A DNA stretch of 64,000 bases from Halieaceae bacterium (GTDB lineage Bacteria; Pseudomonadota; Gammaproteobacteria; Pseudomonadales; Halieaceae), in the NCBI GenBank assembly GCA_902547755.1, contig CACCPA010000003.1:124001-188000 (forward strand), written 5' to 3'. This document shows, in pieces, positions 45,605-56,000 of the stretch (position 1 is the first letter of the stretch; the number at the start of each line of letters is the position of its first letter). The notes under the pieces are model-generated. The model saw only the letters and a list, made by a program, of their open reading frames with translations, made no database searches and was not told the DNA's origin. A program made the position numbers and the translations under genes.

Positions 45605-45952
45605 ATGAAATGGTTCTTATCAGTGTTGTTTACAAGAGAGTATTACCGAAGCCGATTCCACCGAAAAGGCCCAATGCAGAATAAATGCCTATGCTGTCTA
45701 CAAGCGAGCATAGGTGGGATTCGGTGCTCACTTTACTCGGGTTCGGCATAGGGGGCAGTGTAGTGCCTGTAGCATTAGATATGAGGCAGCGCGCATAGGG
45801 TACGGTTCGTATTGACCAAGTAATGTCTCAATCGCGATGCGCCTCGAGATACCCTTAACCACAGTACTACCCTGGCTTCTTTTGAGGAGTCTGCCCTCGT
45901 AAAACCCGCGGTGCCGTACTAAGCTTTGAGTAATCGAGCAGAGGTATTGCCC
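45605..45952. promoter_or_regulatory. Divergent promoter gap with repeated GCATAGG motifs
   Basis: The 348-bp gap between the S9 peptidase and lipoprotein genes carries GCATAGG at 45708-45714, 45746-45752 and 45793-45799 and its inverted copy CCTATGC at 45688-45694. The first inverted pair has a 13-base spacer. This is a plausible but untested regulator-binding cluster. I see no convincing -35/-10 pair or RNA gene. Confidence 0.45.
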
Positions 45953-46309
45953 ATGCGCTTCTACGTTGGTCTTGTTGCTGTCATCACTGGCTTTACGCTA
46001 GCGGGCTGTGCCACACCCGAGGAGCGCGAGGTCGCTGCGCTTGAAAAAGAACTGGGCCTCGACAGCGCACCTTACTTCCCGAAGTGTTTGAGCAAGGAAG
46101 TGGTACCCAAGGCCGGTGTTGTTGCGGGCGAATACAGTTCGGCCAACACCATCGATAATCCGCAGGGCACTGTAGCCATCGATCGATGTGTACGATGGGA
46201 TACGAATGAGCCTCCGGGCAAGTCGAAAGAAAAACCCCAAAAGCTCATTCTGACGCCGCCCGAGAAGGACGATGCCGGCAATAAAGACATGCCAGAAACC
46301 GGTAGCTAA
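45953..46309 (+). CDS. Small uncharacterised lipoprotein
   Basis: The 118-residue precursor has a signal peptide (RFYVGLVAVITGFTLAGC) with lipobox LAGC, so it is lipid-anchored, probably in the outer membrane. The mature part is hydrophilic with two further cysteines (one in YFPKCLS, one in IDRCVRW) that may pair. The tail is charged and Pro/Lys-rich. Start ATG 45953 has AGAGG 9 bases upstream; an in-frame TTG at 45926 is ignored. I do not recognise a family. It is divergent from the S9 peptidase gene and convergent with the DUF3604 gene. Confidence 0.82.
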   Translation: MRFYVGLVAVITGFTLAGCATPEEREVAALEKELGLDSAPYFPKCLSKEVVPKAGVVAGEYSSANTIDNPQGTVAIDRCVRWDTNEPPGKSKEKPQKLILTPPEKDDAGNKDMPETGS

Positions 46310-46346
46310 AAATCACCAGAAGCAACTAAAGGTCGCTAAAAGCCCC

Positions 46347-46397
46347 AAAAAAAAAAGTCTCTAAAAGCACCAAACCACCGACGTCTGACGGGTGCTT
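46347..46397 (-). terminator. Probable terminator of the DUF3604 gene
   Basis: On the minus strand a stem AAGCACC/GGTGCTT (46391-46397 and 46365-46371 on the map) forms just after the DUF3604 stop codon. Ten T residues follow at 46347-46356, eight bases past the stem. The long loop and the gap make it weaker than a classic site. A near-repeat of CTAAAAGCMCCAAA occurs twice in the same stretch (46333-46350 and 46358-46375). Confidence 0.4.
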
Positions 46398-48316
46398 CAG
46401 TCTCTCGCTGACACCCAGATCGGTGAACTCCAGGCCATTTCAGTGATTGTGGCCGGCACATCGGTCGGTGGCGCCAGTCCTAACCTTAAACTGTCATAGG
46501 TTGTCCAGCGGCAGCTCGGTATCTGAATGACCCGCGCGTAATAAAACGCGTTGTGAGCGGCATCGTAGTCTGGGTCTACCCAGTCAGCGCGTAGTTCAGG
46601 TGCACCTGCGGTGTCAGACCAGGAACAGTCACTGAGATCGACCGGTGCTTTGGTCGAAACACAGGCACCACTGGCATCGCTATCGGCGCAGGCAACATCA
46701 AAGACTTTTTCACGTGCCTCTCCGTCCTCGAGCCAGCCTTTGATGATTTGTATTTTCGCTAAGGGCGCATGGTCAGGGTCTTGCGCTGCCCACACGAAGA
46801 GTCGCGGCGTGCCGGCATCAGCATCGAGGGTCCCGCCCATGGGAGTACCGCTGGCATAGGCGGATTCAAGATCACCCGTCTGCGCGAGGTTTTCGGGTAA
46901 ATCGGCACCGGCAAAGAAACGCAAGGTCGGGCGCGTTCCGCTGGTCGCATAGACCTCGCGCCGGCTCATAGCATCAAACAACGCGTCGCGAGTGTTCTCC
47001 GGTGCCCACACCGCAGCCAGACCGCCCGGGTTGACCACTTTAGGTTGCCGCAGGCCGTCCTCGAGTCGATTTTTGGCAGGCGAGCCCATGTACGAGTTCG
47101 CACCGCGATAGTCCCATTCTTCCGCATCACCTGGGTTCGAGTTATGCGTGTCAGTGGAGGCCATGAGGCCAAACTTCATGGGGTTAAAGCCGAGGGACTC
47201 CTCTAAAACTAATCCCTTCTTAAGGCCGTCTCGAGCCATTGATGTCGGGTGAATGCATAAGGTGACCTGTCCTTCCTCACAGACAGGGAAGAACTGCTCG
47301 AAACCACACTCTTCATCGGTAGCACCAAAGCCAAGTACACACTCGGAGTTGCCCTTGATCTGGAACATCTCAACCAGAGGCTCAAATTTCTCCCGAAGAC
47401 GCCAGTCATCGCGGGTGTACGGGATGCCATCAATCGTCTCGCTGGCGAAGGCCAAGCCCCAGCTCTTATTCGGGTTGTGCGGAATCGTCAAAAACTCACA
47501 ACCTTCACTGCAAGAAGCATCCAATTGTTTCCAAAGATCAATCTCCGAGTCGGCATCGTAGGCAGAGACGGCATAATCCGGCGTGACACTCGTGCGGAAG
47601 ATGACGTTACGATGGTGCTTACCCCGATCGACCATGGCAGGAGAGTACTCGTAGGCCGCGAATGTGGTAAAGACGCCGGGTTCGTTGTGCCGCTCAGCCG
47701 CGGCGTTTATCGCCTCCCAGGTATCAAGGTGATACCGGCGCTCCACCGCTTTGTAATTGCCAAAGTAACTGAGGTTTTCGACCAAGGGTCGGTTCTCGAC
47801 GCTCGCTCTTAGTTCGAGAAACGAGAGTAAATTGGGGTTGTTGACCAGTTCACAGTCTTTCGCGATTTCGGGCGTCGCTGGCTCCAAGCACGCCGAGACC
47901 CGTCCAAAGCCCTCCGCATGATCCGTGACCGCAGCAAAGTCCAATGGCCGGGTAAGTTCGATGACTTCACCGGTCTCAATCGTCGCGGAATCACCCTTGG
48001 CGAACCGGTAGGTCGCATCGAGATCGCGACGGTTACCAAAGAGGTAAGCGTCGGCAGAGAGATTCGAGTGGATGTGCAGGTCTCCGAAGTAGATGTTGTT
48101 AAGTGGGTTTGCCGGTTGGACTGAACGGGGACTTTGCGCGGGTTTATAGAAGGCGTTTTCGTCTTGCGCTGCTATTTCAGCTCGAATCGCCGCGCGCTCT
48201 TCGGCAGTCGTGGGTATAAATTTGAGGTTGGTCATCAAGTAGTCGTAGGCAAACCACCCACAAAGCAGGACCACCGGGATTGCGAGAAGTAGGATCTTTT
48301 TGACGGTCGACTTCAA
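46397..48316 (-). CDS. DUF3604 protein, membrane-anchored PHP-like phosphoesterase relative
   Basis: The 639-residue protein matches DUF3604 proteins, whose metal-site motif FGDLHIHSNLSADA and later DFAAVTDHAEGF resemble the PHP phosphoesterase fold. The start is TTG at 48316 with AGGAA upstream, and the N-terminus (ILLLAIPVVLLCGWFAYDYLM) is a membrane anchor, so the active domain is probably periplasmic. Several more histidines and acids (TIPHNPNK, ASTDTHNSNPGD) complete the likely metal site. Length is typical for these proteins. Substrates are not established. It stands between the small lipoprotein and a truncated Tat protein. Confidence 0.88.
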   Translation of the reverse strand: MKSTVKKILLLAIPVVLLCGWFAYDYLMTNLKFIPTTAEERAAIRAEIAAQDENAFYKPAQSPRSVQPANPLNNIYFGDLHIHSNLSADAYLFGNRRDLDATYRFAKGDSATIETGEVIELTRPLDFAAVTDHAEGFGRVSACLEPATPEIAKDCELVNNPNLLSFLELRASVENRPLVENLSYFGNYKAVERRYHLDTWEAINAAAERHNEPGVFTTFAAYEYSPAMVDRGKHHRNVIFRTSVTPDYAVSAYDADSEIDLWKQLDASCSEGCEFLTIPHNPNKSWGLAFASETIDGIPYTRDDWRLREKFEPLVEMFQIKGNSECVLGFGATDEECGFEQFFPVCEEGQVTLCIHPTSMARDGLKKGLVLEESLGFNPMKFGLMASTDTHNSNPGDAEEWDYRGANSYMGSPAKNRLEDGLRQPKVVNPGGLAAVWAPENTRDALFDAMSRREVYATSGTRPTLRFFAGADLPENLAQTGDLESAYASGTPMGGTLDADAGTPRLFVWAAQDPDHAPLAKIQIIKGWLEDGEAREKVFDVACADSDASGACVSTKAPVDLSDCSWSDTAGAPELRADWVDPDYDAAHNAFYYARVIQIPSCRWTTYDSLRLGLAPPTDVPATITEMAWSSPIWVSARD

Positions 48317-48574
48317 TTTTCGTTCCTATCTTTTGATTTTGGGTTTTTATTTTGGTTACTCGCGGGCCGCATGTAGCTCCCTTGGTCTTAGTAAACGACA
48401 ACTCGGTGATGACTGCCAGCGCTTTTACTTTTGGTCATCGTGGGCCTATGGTGATGACAGAACCAAAGCGAAGTGTCCGCAAGCCTTGAGAAGAATGTGA
48501 CCGCGGCCACTATCCACTTAAAGAGAGTTCAAGACGGTTTAAAACAGCATTCGAGGGGAGCAACGAATTAAGCA

Positions 48575-48847
48575 ATGAAGCGCCCAATCAACCCAAAACT
48601 GACACGCCGTGATTTTATAAACGGCATGGCCCTGGGTGCGGCGGGACTCCACCTGTCGCCACTTGAGGCACTCGCGCAAGGTTTAATTCCTTCTCACTCG
48701 CTGGGTCCTGATTATTACCCGCCCGCGCTCTCCGGCATGCGGGGCAGTGTCGATGGCACCTATGAAGTGGCTCACGCACTGGCACGCGAGGGCAGGGCGT
48801 TTAGTCTGCCCAAAGAGCAAACACGGTCGATTTCGTCGGCTGACTGA
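48575..48847 (+). pseudogene. Truncated N-terminus of a Tat-exported FAD-dependent oxidoreductase
   Basis: The 90-residue frame begins with a Tat signal (KLTRRDFINGMALGAAG) and continues LGPDYYPPALSGMRGSVDGT and then YEVAHALAREG. In full-length family members such as spermidine dehydrogenase-like FAD proteins, this block is followed by the FAD-binding GxGxxG segment. Here it ends in KEQTRSISSAD and a stop, before any FAD motif. About 450 residues are missing. The remainder of the intergenic gap shows no obvious continuation in another frame. I interpret it as a deletion remnant. A short secreted protein in its own right is possible but unlikely. Confidence 0.75.
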
Positions 48848-49049
48848 TGTTCGGTAGTAGTGTTACAGCTTGTCTGACTTTGCGGGTTCCGTCTATGGCT
48901 ACTAACAATAGCGAGTGCGTTTACACCTTACCAGTACTGACCTTAAGACAGTGCTTCGGTGAATGCTAGGCCATAGTGGTCAAGCGATTGTGTGGCGAGT
49001 CATGGCCCACGTGGTACGGTTGGGGCTGATTTCATCGAGATTGTCGTAG

Positions 49050-49478
49050 ATGAGTACGAATGAAGTTGTGAGCACGGGCGAGTCCGATCTACTGACCTTG
49101 ATCGCGCAGATGTCACCCTCTCTAGATGATCAGGTATGGGCCTTCGTATCGGTGGGTGAGGTCTCGCGCGAGTATGTGGCGGAGCATGCGCTCGCGACCT
49201 TCCGTGAGACTGAAGGTACGACACTGATTGTCCCGTGGGATAGAGCCGAGGAGTTTGACGTCTGCAGTGAGCCTATGGCACGCATCACACTGAACATTCA
49301 CTCGAGCTTAGAAGCAGTGGGGCTCACTGCTGCGGTGTCGCAAGCCCTCGCTTCCGAGGCGATTAGCGCCAATGTGGTTGCGGGTTTTTATCACGATCAT
49401 ATCTTTGTTCCGCAGACAGCGGGCGAGCGTGCGGTGGCCTGTTTGACATTGTTATCCGGCGCGGTAGAGGGCTTTTGA
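49050..49478 (+). CDS. ACT-domain protein
   Basis: The 142-residue cytoplasmic protein resembles small stand-alone ACT-domain proteins of the ACT_3 type. It has SLDDQVWAFVSVGE, then TTLIVPWDRAEEF, ARITLNIHSSLEAVGLTAAV and VVAGFYHDHIFVPQTAGERA, the ACT-like pattern of tandem beta-alpha-beta-beta units. Such domains bind small ligands such as amino acids. No catalytic domain is attached. The ribosome site is weak (GAGA). It precedes the TonB-dependent receptor by 309 bp but is probably independent. Confidence 0.85.
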   Translation: MSTNEVVSTGESDLLTLIAQMSPSLDDQVWAFVSVGEVSREYVAEHALATFRETEGTTLIVPWDRAEEFDVCSEPMARITLNIHSSLEAVGLTAAVSQALASEAISANVVAGFYHDHIFVPQTAGERAVACLTLLSGAVEGF

Positions 49479-49787
49479 AGGCGCTCCACGACGCTTTGAA
49501 TAGCAGTGAGCACAAAAGCCGTTTGGCACCAACTTGGTGCATCTCCATACGTAACTTCACCATTTTGGGACTTTTCGTTGAAATTTCATCAGCATGAAAA
49601 ATCACAAGCCCCTGTTTTAATTGACAATTTTTCTGTTGGTGCGCCCTTAGCTTGTCACATTTGTGCACAGCTATATACTGCTAGGTGCGACATGTAACGC
49701 AGGCACATTTGTGCCGAATAACTAGAGAAAACGCGCGGTCCAATCCTATGGATGGATCGAGCAAATAAACCATGAAAGGACGCTAAG
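49479..49787 (+). promoter_or_regulatory. Control region of the TonB-dependent receptor gene
   Basis: This 309-bp gap is non-coding. A sigma-70-like promoter is visible: TTGTCA (49652-49657), 16-bp spacer, TATACT (49674-49679). The palindrome GCACCAACTTGGTGC (49526-49540) and a half-copy TTGGTGC (49636-49642) lie upstream. The repeated core CACATTTGTG occurs at 49656-49665, inside the promoter, and at 49704-49713. A transcript from here would have a leader of roughly 100 bases. Confidence 0.65.
49702..49715. promoter_or_regulatory. Palindromic site, candidate operator
   Basis: GGCACATTTGTGCC is a perfect 6-bp inverted repeat with a 2-bp spacer, downstream of the predicted -10. The same CACATTTGTG core occurs 48 bp upstream, overlapping the -35 box and spacer. 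Two copies flanking or covering a start site are typical of a repressor. Confidence 0.5.
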
Positions 49788-52700
49788 ATGATCAAGTCAT
49801 TGTCTCGGAAGCCTGGGTTTGCGTTGGCAGCATTGGCAGTAGCCGTTGCCACCGCAGCACCTGCGGTTTCAGCCGAGGAAAAGTTGGAAGAAGTTATTGT
49901 TACGGGATCCCGTATCCCCGTTGACTCTAACGCCATTTCTTCAGTACCCATTCAGGCGGTATCAGAGGAAGACATCCGTAAGTCAGGTGAAATCAACATT
50001 GCCGATATCGTTGCTGATATCCCCGCGCTTGTTTCTTCCCTTACTGCAGAGAACTCATCAACCGGCGCAAACAGCCTTAACCTTCGAGGTTTGGGCGGTT
50101 CGAGAACCTTGACGCTGGTCAATGGCCGCCGTCACGTGGCTGGTTTCCGTGGGTCACAAGCGGTTGACGTAGGCTCGATTCCCCGTGCCTTGGTCAAGAG
50201 CGTTGAAGTGACGACCGGTGGTGCCTCTGCGGTTTATGGTGCTGACGCGGTGACCGGTGTTGTGAACTTCATCTTGAAAGATGACTTCGAAGGTCTGCAG
50301 ATTGATCTGGCGACAGGACGTCCAGAGCGCGGCGCTGGTGAAACCACCGTTCTCGATATCGCTTGGGGCACGAATTTTGCCGACGGTCGCGGCAATGCTG
50401 TGTTGACTGTCAGTGCCGAGGACGACGGTGGTATTCTATATGGCGAGCGTTCATGGTCACGTAACAACGGTATTGCGACTACGTTGAACAACCCCGACCC
50501 CAACGGCCCACCCCGCGCGGTCGTAAGTGATCCCCGGTATTGGCTGACTTCACACGAGGGCTCAATTGCCCCTGGATTCGGCGGTCGTGGCGACATTTAT
50601 GTCGATATTAATGGGAATGGTATTGCCGACTGTCAGGAATCAGAGGGTGGTCGAGTGGGCTACCTAGCTGGTTGTTGGTTAACTAATGCAGACGGCAGTG
50701 TTCGCGTAAATCAAGATGGTGTGCTGATCGACGGCCTGTTCGGTACGGGTGGTGATGGTGCTTACGCCGATCACAACAGTGATACGTTGTACCCGGAGAC
50801 GGATCGTCAGGTTGTCAACTTTAATGTGAGCTATGAATTTAGCGACAGCTTGAGAGGATTTCTTGAGACCAAGTACGTGAAAGCTGAGACTAATACGTTC
50901 TCAGAGTACGACGGTTTTTTCGATACCCTAGAGATAACACCCGATAATCCTTACCTACCAGCTGAACTTCAGCCTGTTATGGATCAGGTGGGCTATCTTA
51001 TCTTCACAAAAGACGCGCTCGATTGGCATGAAGATGGCTCCAAGTACACGCGCGAAACGACCCGTGTCGTAGCGGGACTTGAGTGGCAACCAAGTGAAGA
51101 TCACGTCGTAGAGTTTGCTGTGAATCAGGGCATCTTTGAGCAGAAGTCGGAATCAACCAGCATTCTGCTTGACCGGTTCTACGCAGCAATGGATACAGTG
51201 GCGGACGCCAATGGTAACCCCGTTTGTCGCTCAGATTTGGATCCAACAGCTGCATACCCCATCGACTACTTCGCGTGGGCAAATGGTTACACCGAGGGTA
51301 GCTTTTACAGTGATCGTTACTACACATTCACACCAGGTGATGGTCAGTGTCAGCCGCTTAATCCTTTCGGCACTTACGCTGCTAGCCCAGAGGCACAGGA
51401 CTTTATCACTGAGCGTTTGACAAATGAGCTCGAAGTAGAGCAGTTTGTTCTGAATATTACAGCGGTTGGCTCGTTTGACGTACTCAGTGGTTTGCTGGAT
51501 GGCCCCATTGGTTATGCAGCTGGTCTCGAGTACCGCGATGAGTCAAGTGACAACCAATTGGATCCCCTGACGCTCGGTATCCTGCCGGCGGGAACATCCT
51601 TTACCCCTGGAGTGCAGGTCAGTGAGGTGTCGCCGTGGTTGTTCGGCTTCACTTCGTTCGATAACACCCAGCAGTTCAATACGTCGGGTGATTACGATGT
51701 AACTGACGTGTTCGCGGAAATTCGCCTTCCCATTTTTGCTGATCGCTCTTTTACACGTGAGTTAACAGTGGATGCGGCAGTTCGGCAAGCGGATTATTCG
51801 ACGCTGGGCGAAGCGACTTCATGGAAGTTCGGTGCAACCTGGGCGCCGATCGATGAGATCCGATTCCGCTACACAACCTCTGAGGCTGTGCGTGCGCCAA
51901 ATATTTCCGAGCTGTATGACCCACGTCTGCCAATCTTCATCAACAAGAATGAAGACCCCTGTGATGCGCTGCGAATCAACGAAGGTTCGTCGGTTCGTGA
52001 GGCAAACTGCGCGGCAGCGCTCCAAGCGATTGGCGTAGCAAATTCTGCTATTTACAACGAAGCGGGTGAGTACGCTTGGGCGAACCCACTGACAGCGCGT
52101 TTTAACGGAGTGTCTGGCGGCAACCCGAATCTGGGCGTAGAAACTGCAGATACCGATACCATCGGTTTGGTGCTGACACCTAGCTTCATTGAGGGCCTTA
52201 CTATCACAGTAGATTACTGGGATGTTGCCATCGAAGATGCGATCTCGGCTGTTGGTGCAGGCGACATCCTCAAGGGTTGTTATGACTCCACCAACTACCC
52301 TAGCCTAGGCTTCTGTGATGCGTTTACACGGCGTGCGGACGGTGGTTTGAACTTCCTCGAAACCGGACAAATCAACTTTGCGAATCTTGAAGCGGAAGGT
52401 TTTGATGTGTCGGCGTCTTACGAGTTTGCGGTTGACGACTACCTTATTGGTCTCCGTATGACTGGATCGCATCAGGATCAGCTGAATCGTTTCTTCAACC
52501 CGCTTGACGCAGCTGATGTCGACCCTGAAATTCAGGAAATTCAGCGCCCGAAGACAACGGCGACCCTTGGGGCCTCGGTTGAGTACGGTGCGCTAACTGT
52601 TGGAATGCAGACCGTTTACCAGAGCAAGCAGGGTGTTGACGAAATCGAGGAAGTCCTCGGTTTGGGCGACAACCAGGCACTATACGGTGATGCCGGATTC

Positions 52701-52874
52701 TTCGAGTCAATGGTTATCACTGACCTGAACGCTAACTACCGTTATAGCGATGAGTTGTCGTTCTTTGCAGCGATCAACAATGTCACTGACGAAGAGCCCT
52801 ATGCGACACAGAACGCGTGGCCCGTCGGCCCGCGAGGTCGCACCTTCATTTTGGGTCTCTCTTACTCAATGTAA
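49788..52874 (+). CDS. TonB-dependent outer-membrane receptor
   Basis: The 1028-residue precursor has a Sec signal (GFALAALAVAVATAAPAVSA), then a TonB-box-like EEVIVTGSRI, the plug domain (PIQAVSEEDIRKSG, LRGLGGSRTLTLVNGRR, ASAVYGADAVTGVVNFILK) and a large 22-strand barrel domain. The C-terminus ends in GLSYSM rather than the usual terminal aromatic. This OAR-like/large receptor class imports bulky or complexed nutrients (oligosaccharides, siderophores, lipids) across the outer membrane using TonB energy. No SusD or neighbouring hydrolase defines the cargo. AAAGGA precedes the ATG. A promoter with palindromes lies upstream and a terminator follows. Confidence 0.93.
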   Translation: MIKSLSRKPGFALAALAVAVATAAPAVSAEEKLEEVIVTGSRIPVDSNAISSVPIQAVSEEDIRKSGEINIADIVADIPALVSSLTAENSSTGANSLNLRGLGGSRTLTLVNGRRHVAGFRGSQAVDVGSIPRALVKSVEVTTGGASAVYGADAVTGVVNFILKDDFEGLQIDLATGRPERGAGETTVLDIAWGTNFADGRGNAVLTVSAEDDGGILYGERSWSRNNGIATTLNNPDPNGPPRAVVSDPRYWLTSHEGSIAPGFGGRGDIYVDINGNGIADCQESEGGRVGYLAGCWLTNADGSVRVNQDGVLIDGLFGTGGDGAYADHNSDTLYPETDRQVVNFNVSYEFSDSLRGFLETKYVKAETNTFSEYDGFFDTLEITPDNPYLPAELQPVMDQVGYLIFTKDALDWHEDGSKYTRETTRVVAGLEWQPSEDHVVEFAVNQGIFEQKSESTSILLDRFYAAMDTVADANGNPVCRSDLDPTAAYPIDYFAWANGYTEGSFYSDRYYTFTPGDGQCQPLNPFGTYAASPEAQDFITERLTNELEVEQFVLNITAVGSFDVLSGLLDGPIGYAAGLEYRDESSDNQLDPLTLGILPAGTSFTPGVQVSEVSPWLFGFTSFDNTQQFNTSGDYDVTDVFAEIRLPIFADRSFTRELTVDAAVRQADYSTLGEATSWKFGATWAPIDEIRFRYTTSEAVRAPNISELYDPRLPIFINKNEDPCDALRINEGSSVREANCAAALQAIGVANSAIYNEAGEYAWANPLTARFNGVSGGNPNLGVETADTDTIGLVLTPSFIEGLTITVDYWDVAIEDAISAVGAGDILKGCYDSTNYPSLGFCDAFTRRADGGLNFLETGQINFANLEAEGFDVSASYEFAVDDYLIGLRMTGSHQDQLNRFFNPLDAADVDPEIQEIQRPKTTATLGASVEYGALTVGMQTVYQSKQGVDEIEEVLGLGDNQALYGDAGFFESMVITDLNANYRYSDELSFFAAINNVTDEEPYATQNAWPVGPRGRTFILGLSYSM

Positions 52875-52892
52875 GGATCACCCACCTGATCA

Positions 52893-52926
52893 AAAGCCCG
52901 CAGCGCAAACTGTGGGCTTTTTTTTT
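52893..52926 (+). terminator. Intrinsic terminator of the receptor gene
   Basis: AAAGCCCGCAG (52893-52903) pairs with CTGTGGGCTTT (52910-52920) with one G-T wobble, loop CGCAAA, followed by nine T residues. It begins about 18 bases past the receptor stop codon. Confidence 0.92.
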
Positions 52927-53067
52927 CATGAAATCGCCCGATAGCACTAGCCCCGGTGGTGTTTCATCGGTTAGCTGCACTCGTCATGGTGTGCTGATTT
53001 TCCTGTGTGTTTAGTAATGGAGTTCTTACACTATCCCGCATTTGAGTAGGCTAACGAGCGAAACTCC

Positions 53068-56000
53068 CTAGCTCTGAGCGGATACCGTGGTTTCGTCTGA
53101 CTCGTTTCGGATAAATGTGAGAAAGTCGTCAAGAATGACGTAAAGGGCCGGTATCAATACCAAAGTAACTGCCGTAGAGAAGACGACACCAAACCCAAGT
53201 GACACTGCAAGGGGTACGAAGGGCGCTGTATCAAAGTCACGGGTGACCATGAGCGGCATCAAGCCCATGAACGTGGTGACCGATGTCAGGAAAATAGGCC
53301 GGAAACGGGACATGCCCGAGTCGATGACCGCCTCCCTGAGCCCCATGCCATGCAGTCGCCGATTACGGTTAATAAAGTCGACGAGTACCAAGCTCGAGTT
53401 AATGACAACGCCGGCGAGTGCGATCATTCCCAGCAGCGAGAAGAACACCAGGTCATAGTTCATGATCTGGTGCCCGAGAATGGCGCCAATGAAACCAAAC
53501 GGGATGCTGGCCATGACCACAAGCGGCTGCAAGTAGGATTTCAGTGGGATTGCAAGCAGGGTGTAGATGACCATTAGTGCGACGAGACTGGCACTCACCA
53601 AACCACTCAGGGCTCTGGTTCTCTCCTCGGCTTCGCCCGCCTGAGACACAGTGACTCCTGGGAAATCTTCCATCAACTGCGGCACGTGCTTTCTAAACAT
53701 CTCAACAAGGATGGTTTCGGGTGGTGCAACCTCACGGTTCGCTGACGCAATCACGTTAATGGTTCGTTGCCCATCCGTTCGGTTGATGGTTGAGTTGCCA
53801 AGCGTAGGCGTAATTTCGGCGACCGATAAGGCCGGGACCTCGGTCCCATCAGGCAGACGTATAGTCATCGTCTCCAAACTGGCGAGCGAACGACGATCAT
53901 CTTGAGGGAAGCGCACCATGACTCGGACATCGTCACGGCCCCGTTGCACGCGCTGCGCCTCGCGTCCATAAAACGCATCTCGGACCTGATTACCAAGATC
54001 CGCCTGAGTCAGTCCCAGAGCCTCAGCCTCAGGGAGCACCTTCAAGGCCAGCTCGCGTTTGCCGGTACGGTAACTATTGCTGATGTCGTAAAGGCCACCG
54101 TAACTTGCAAGGGTGTCAGTCAAGTCGTTGGCAGCGCGTCCCAGCTGCTCGATATCTCGGCCTCGAAGTTCAAGATCGATATCCGCACCCATGGAGACGG
54201 CATCTGCTGAGAAGCTAAGCTCAACGACATCGGGAATCGGGGGTGTCAGGTCCCGCCAGAGATTCACCACTTCTTGAGGTGTCATACCGCCGCGCTCGCG
54301 GTAGGGAACAAGGTTCAAAGAGACTTCGGCAACGTTAGAGCCTATGGCACCGACCATCACAATCGCGCCCTGCGTAATGCTGACGCCAACCGAGGAAAGC
54401 TCGTTTTTGAAAGCCGACTTGCCGTCCTCACGCTCGGCATCGACTCTTCGTCGGGTCTCGGCCGCAGAGGCTTGAATCTTCGCAATGACGGCTTGCGTGC
54501 CTGCCAGTGGATAGCCCTCGGGCATGACCACGCGTGCGACCACATTGTTTCCCGCAACAGCCGGGAAGAACTGGAAAACGACGCGACCACTTGCCATCGA
54601 ACCACCCATGACGATCATCATCGCGAGGGCAATAGATAAGGTTGTGTAGCGGCTGTCGATGCCCCATTCAATCCATCGTTTGTAGCGGTGTGTCGCAAAA
54701 TGCTCCAAGGAACCTGCAATTCGGTCTTGAAACACTTCCCACCGTTGACCAAACCCAGATTGGCGCCGCGTATTGCTTCGGTGGGCTAGGTGGGACGGCA
54801 AGATCAGCTGCGATTCCACGATGCTGAAAATCAGGCATAGTACAACCGTTGCGCCAATCGAATAAAAGAATTGCCCTAGATTAGTATCAACATTCAGCAG
54901 CGGCATGAATGCGGCAATGGTCGTCAAAACGCCAAAGAAGACGGGTACTGCAACCTCGCTTGTACCTTCGATAGCGGCTAAACGCGGGTCGAGCCCACCT
55001 TGCTCTTTCGTATAGATGCGTTCGCCGACCACGATGGCATCATCAACAACGACGCCTAGCGATAATAGTAGGCCCATGAGAGAAAGTGTGCTGATGCTCA
55101 AATCTGCGCTCGGGAAAAAGGCGAGGGCGCCAAAGATAGCGACTGGTATGCCCGCGCTAACCCACAAGGCTAACCGCACCCGAAGAAAAAGCGACAAACT
55201 GATGATCACTAGCAGCAGCCCGCCAAAGGCGTTGTTGATCATGGTTCCGAGTCGACCGACAAGCTCAACGGCTTCGTTGCTCCACATCGTAAAGTGGATG
55301 CCCTCAGGTAGCTCTCGTTCTTTACTCTCAACGTAGGCGACAACGGCTTCCGAAATTTCAATGGCATCGTCGCTGCCAATACGCGAGATTTGAATCATCA
55401 TGGCTTGTTCGCCATTGAATTCGCCGTATTGGTCAATATCTTCAAAGCCATCGACGATGGTTGCGATATCTCGTAGCAGCAGACGACCGCCACCGGGCTC
55501 TCTCGCCACGACAACGTTTTCTAGCTCTTTTCCCGAGTAGCGCTGACCGGTGCCTCGCAGGCGAATCTCGCCAGCGTCGGCTTTCACTGAGCCACCGGGT
55601 ATATCAATGCTTGAACTTCGAATGGCATGCGCGACTTGGTCCAATGTCAGCTGGTGCCTGCGAAGAGTGGCTTCTGATATCTCGACAGAGATCTCATCCG
55701 CACGCATGTAAAGCGTCTCGACAAGACTGACTTCGGGGAGTTCGAGCAGATCCTTACGGATCGACTCGGTGATGTTCTTTAGTGAACGCTCGTCCGTATC
55801 ACCGTGCACCGCAATCTGAGCCACAAGGCTGCGCATGGTTACCTGGGAAACAATGGGGCGCTCCGTATTCGTGGGGAAGGTTGAGATGGCGTTGACCTGC
55901 GCTTTGATATCGTCAAGCGCTTTGGCTTGGTCAGCTTCCATCTCCAACTCAACGGCGACACTGCATTGACCTTCCGCAGCCGTCGTTTTGACCTTTACGA

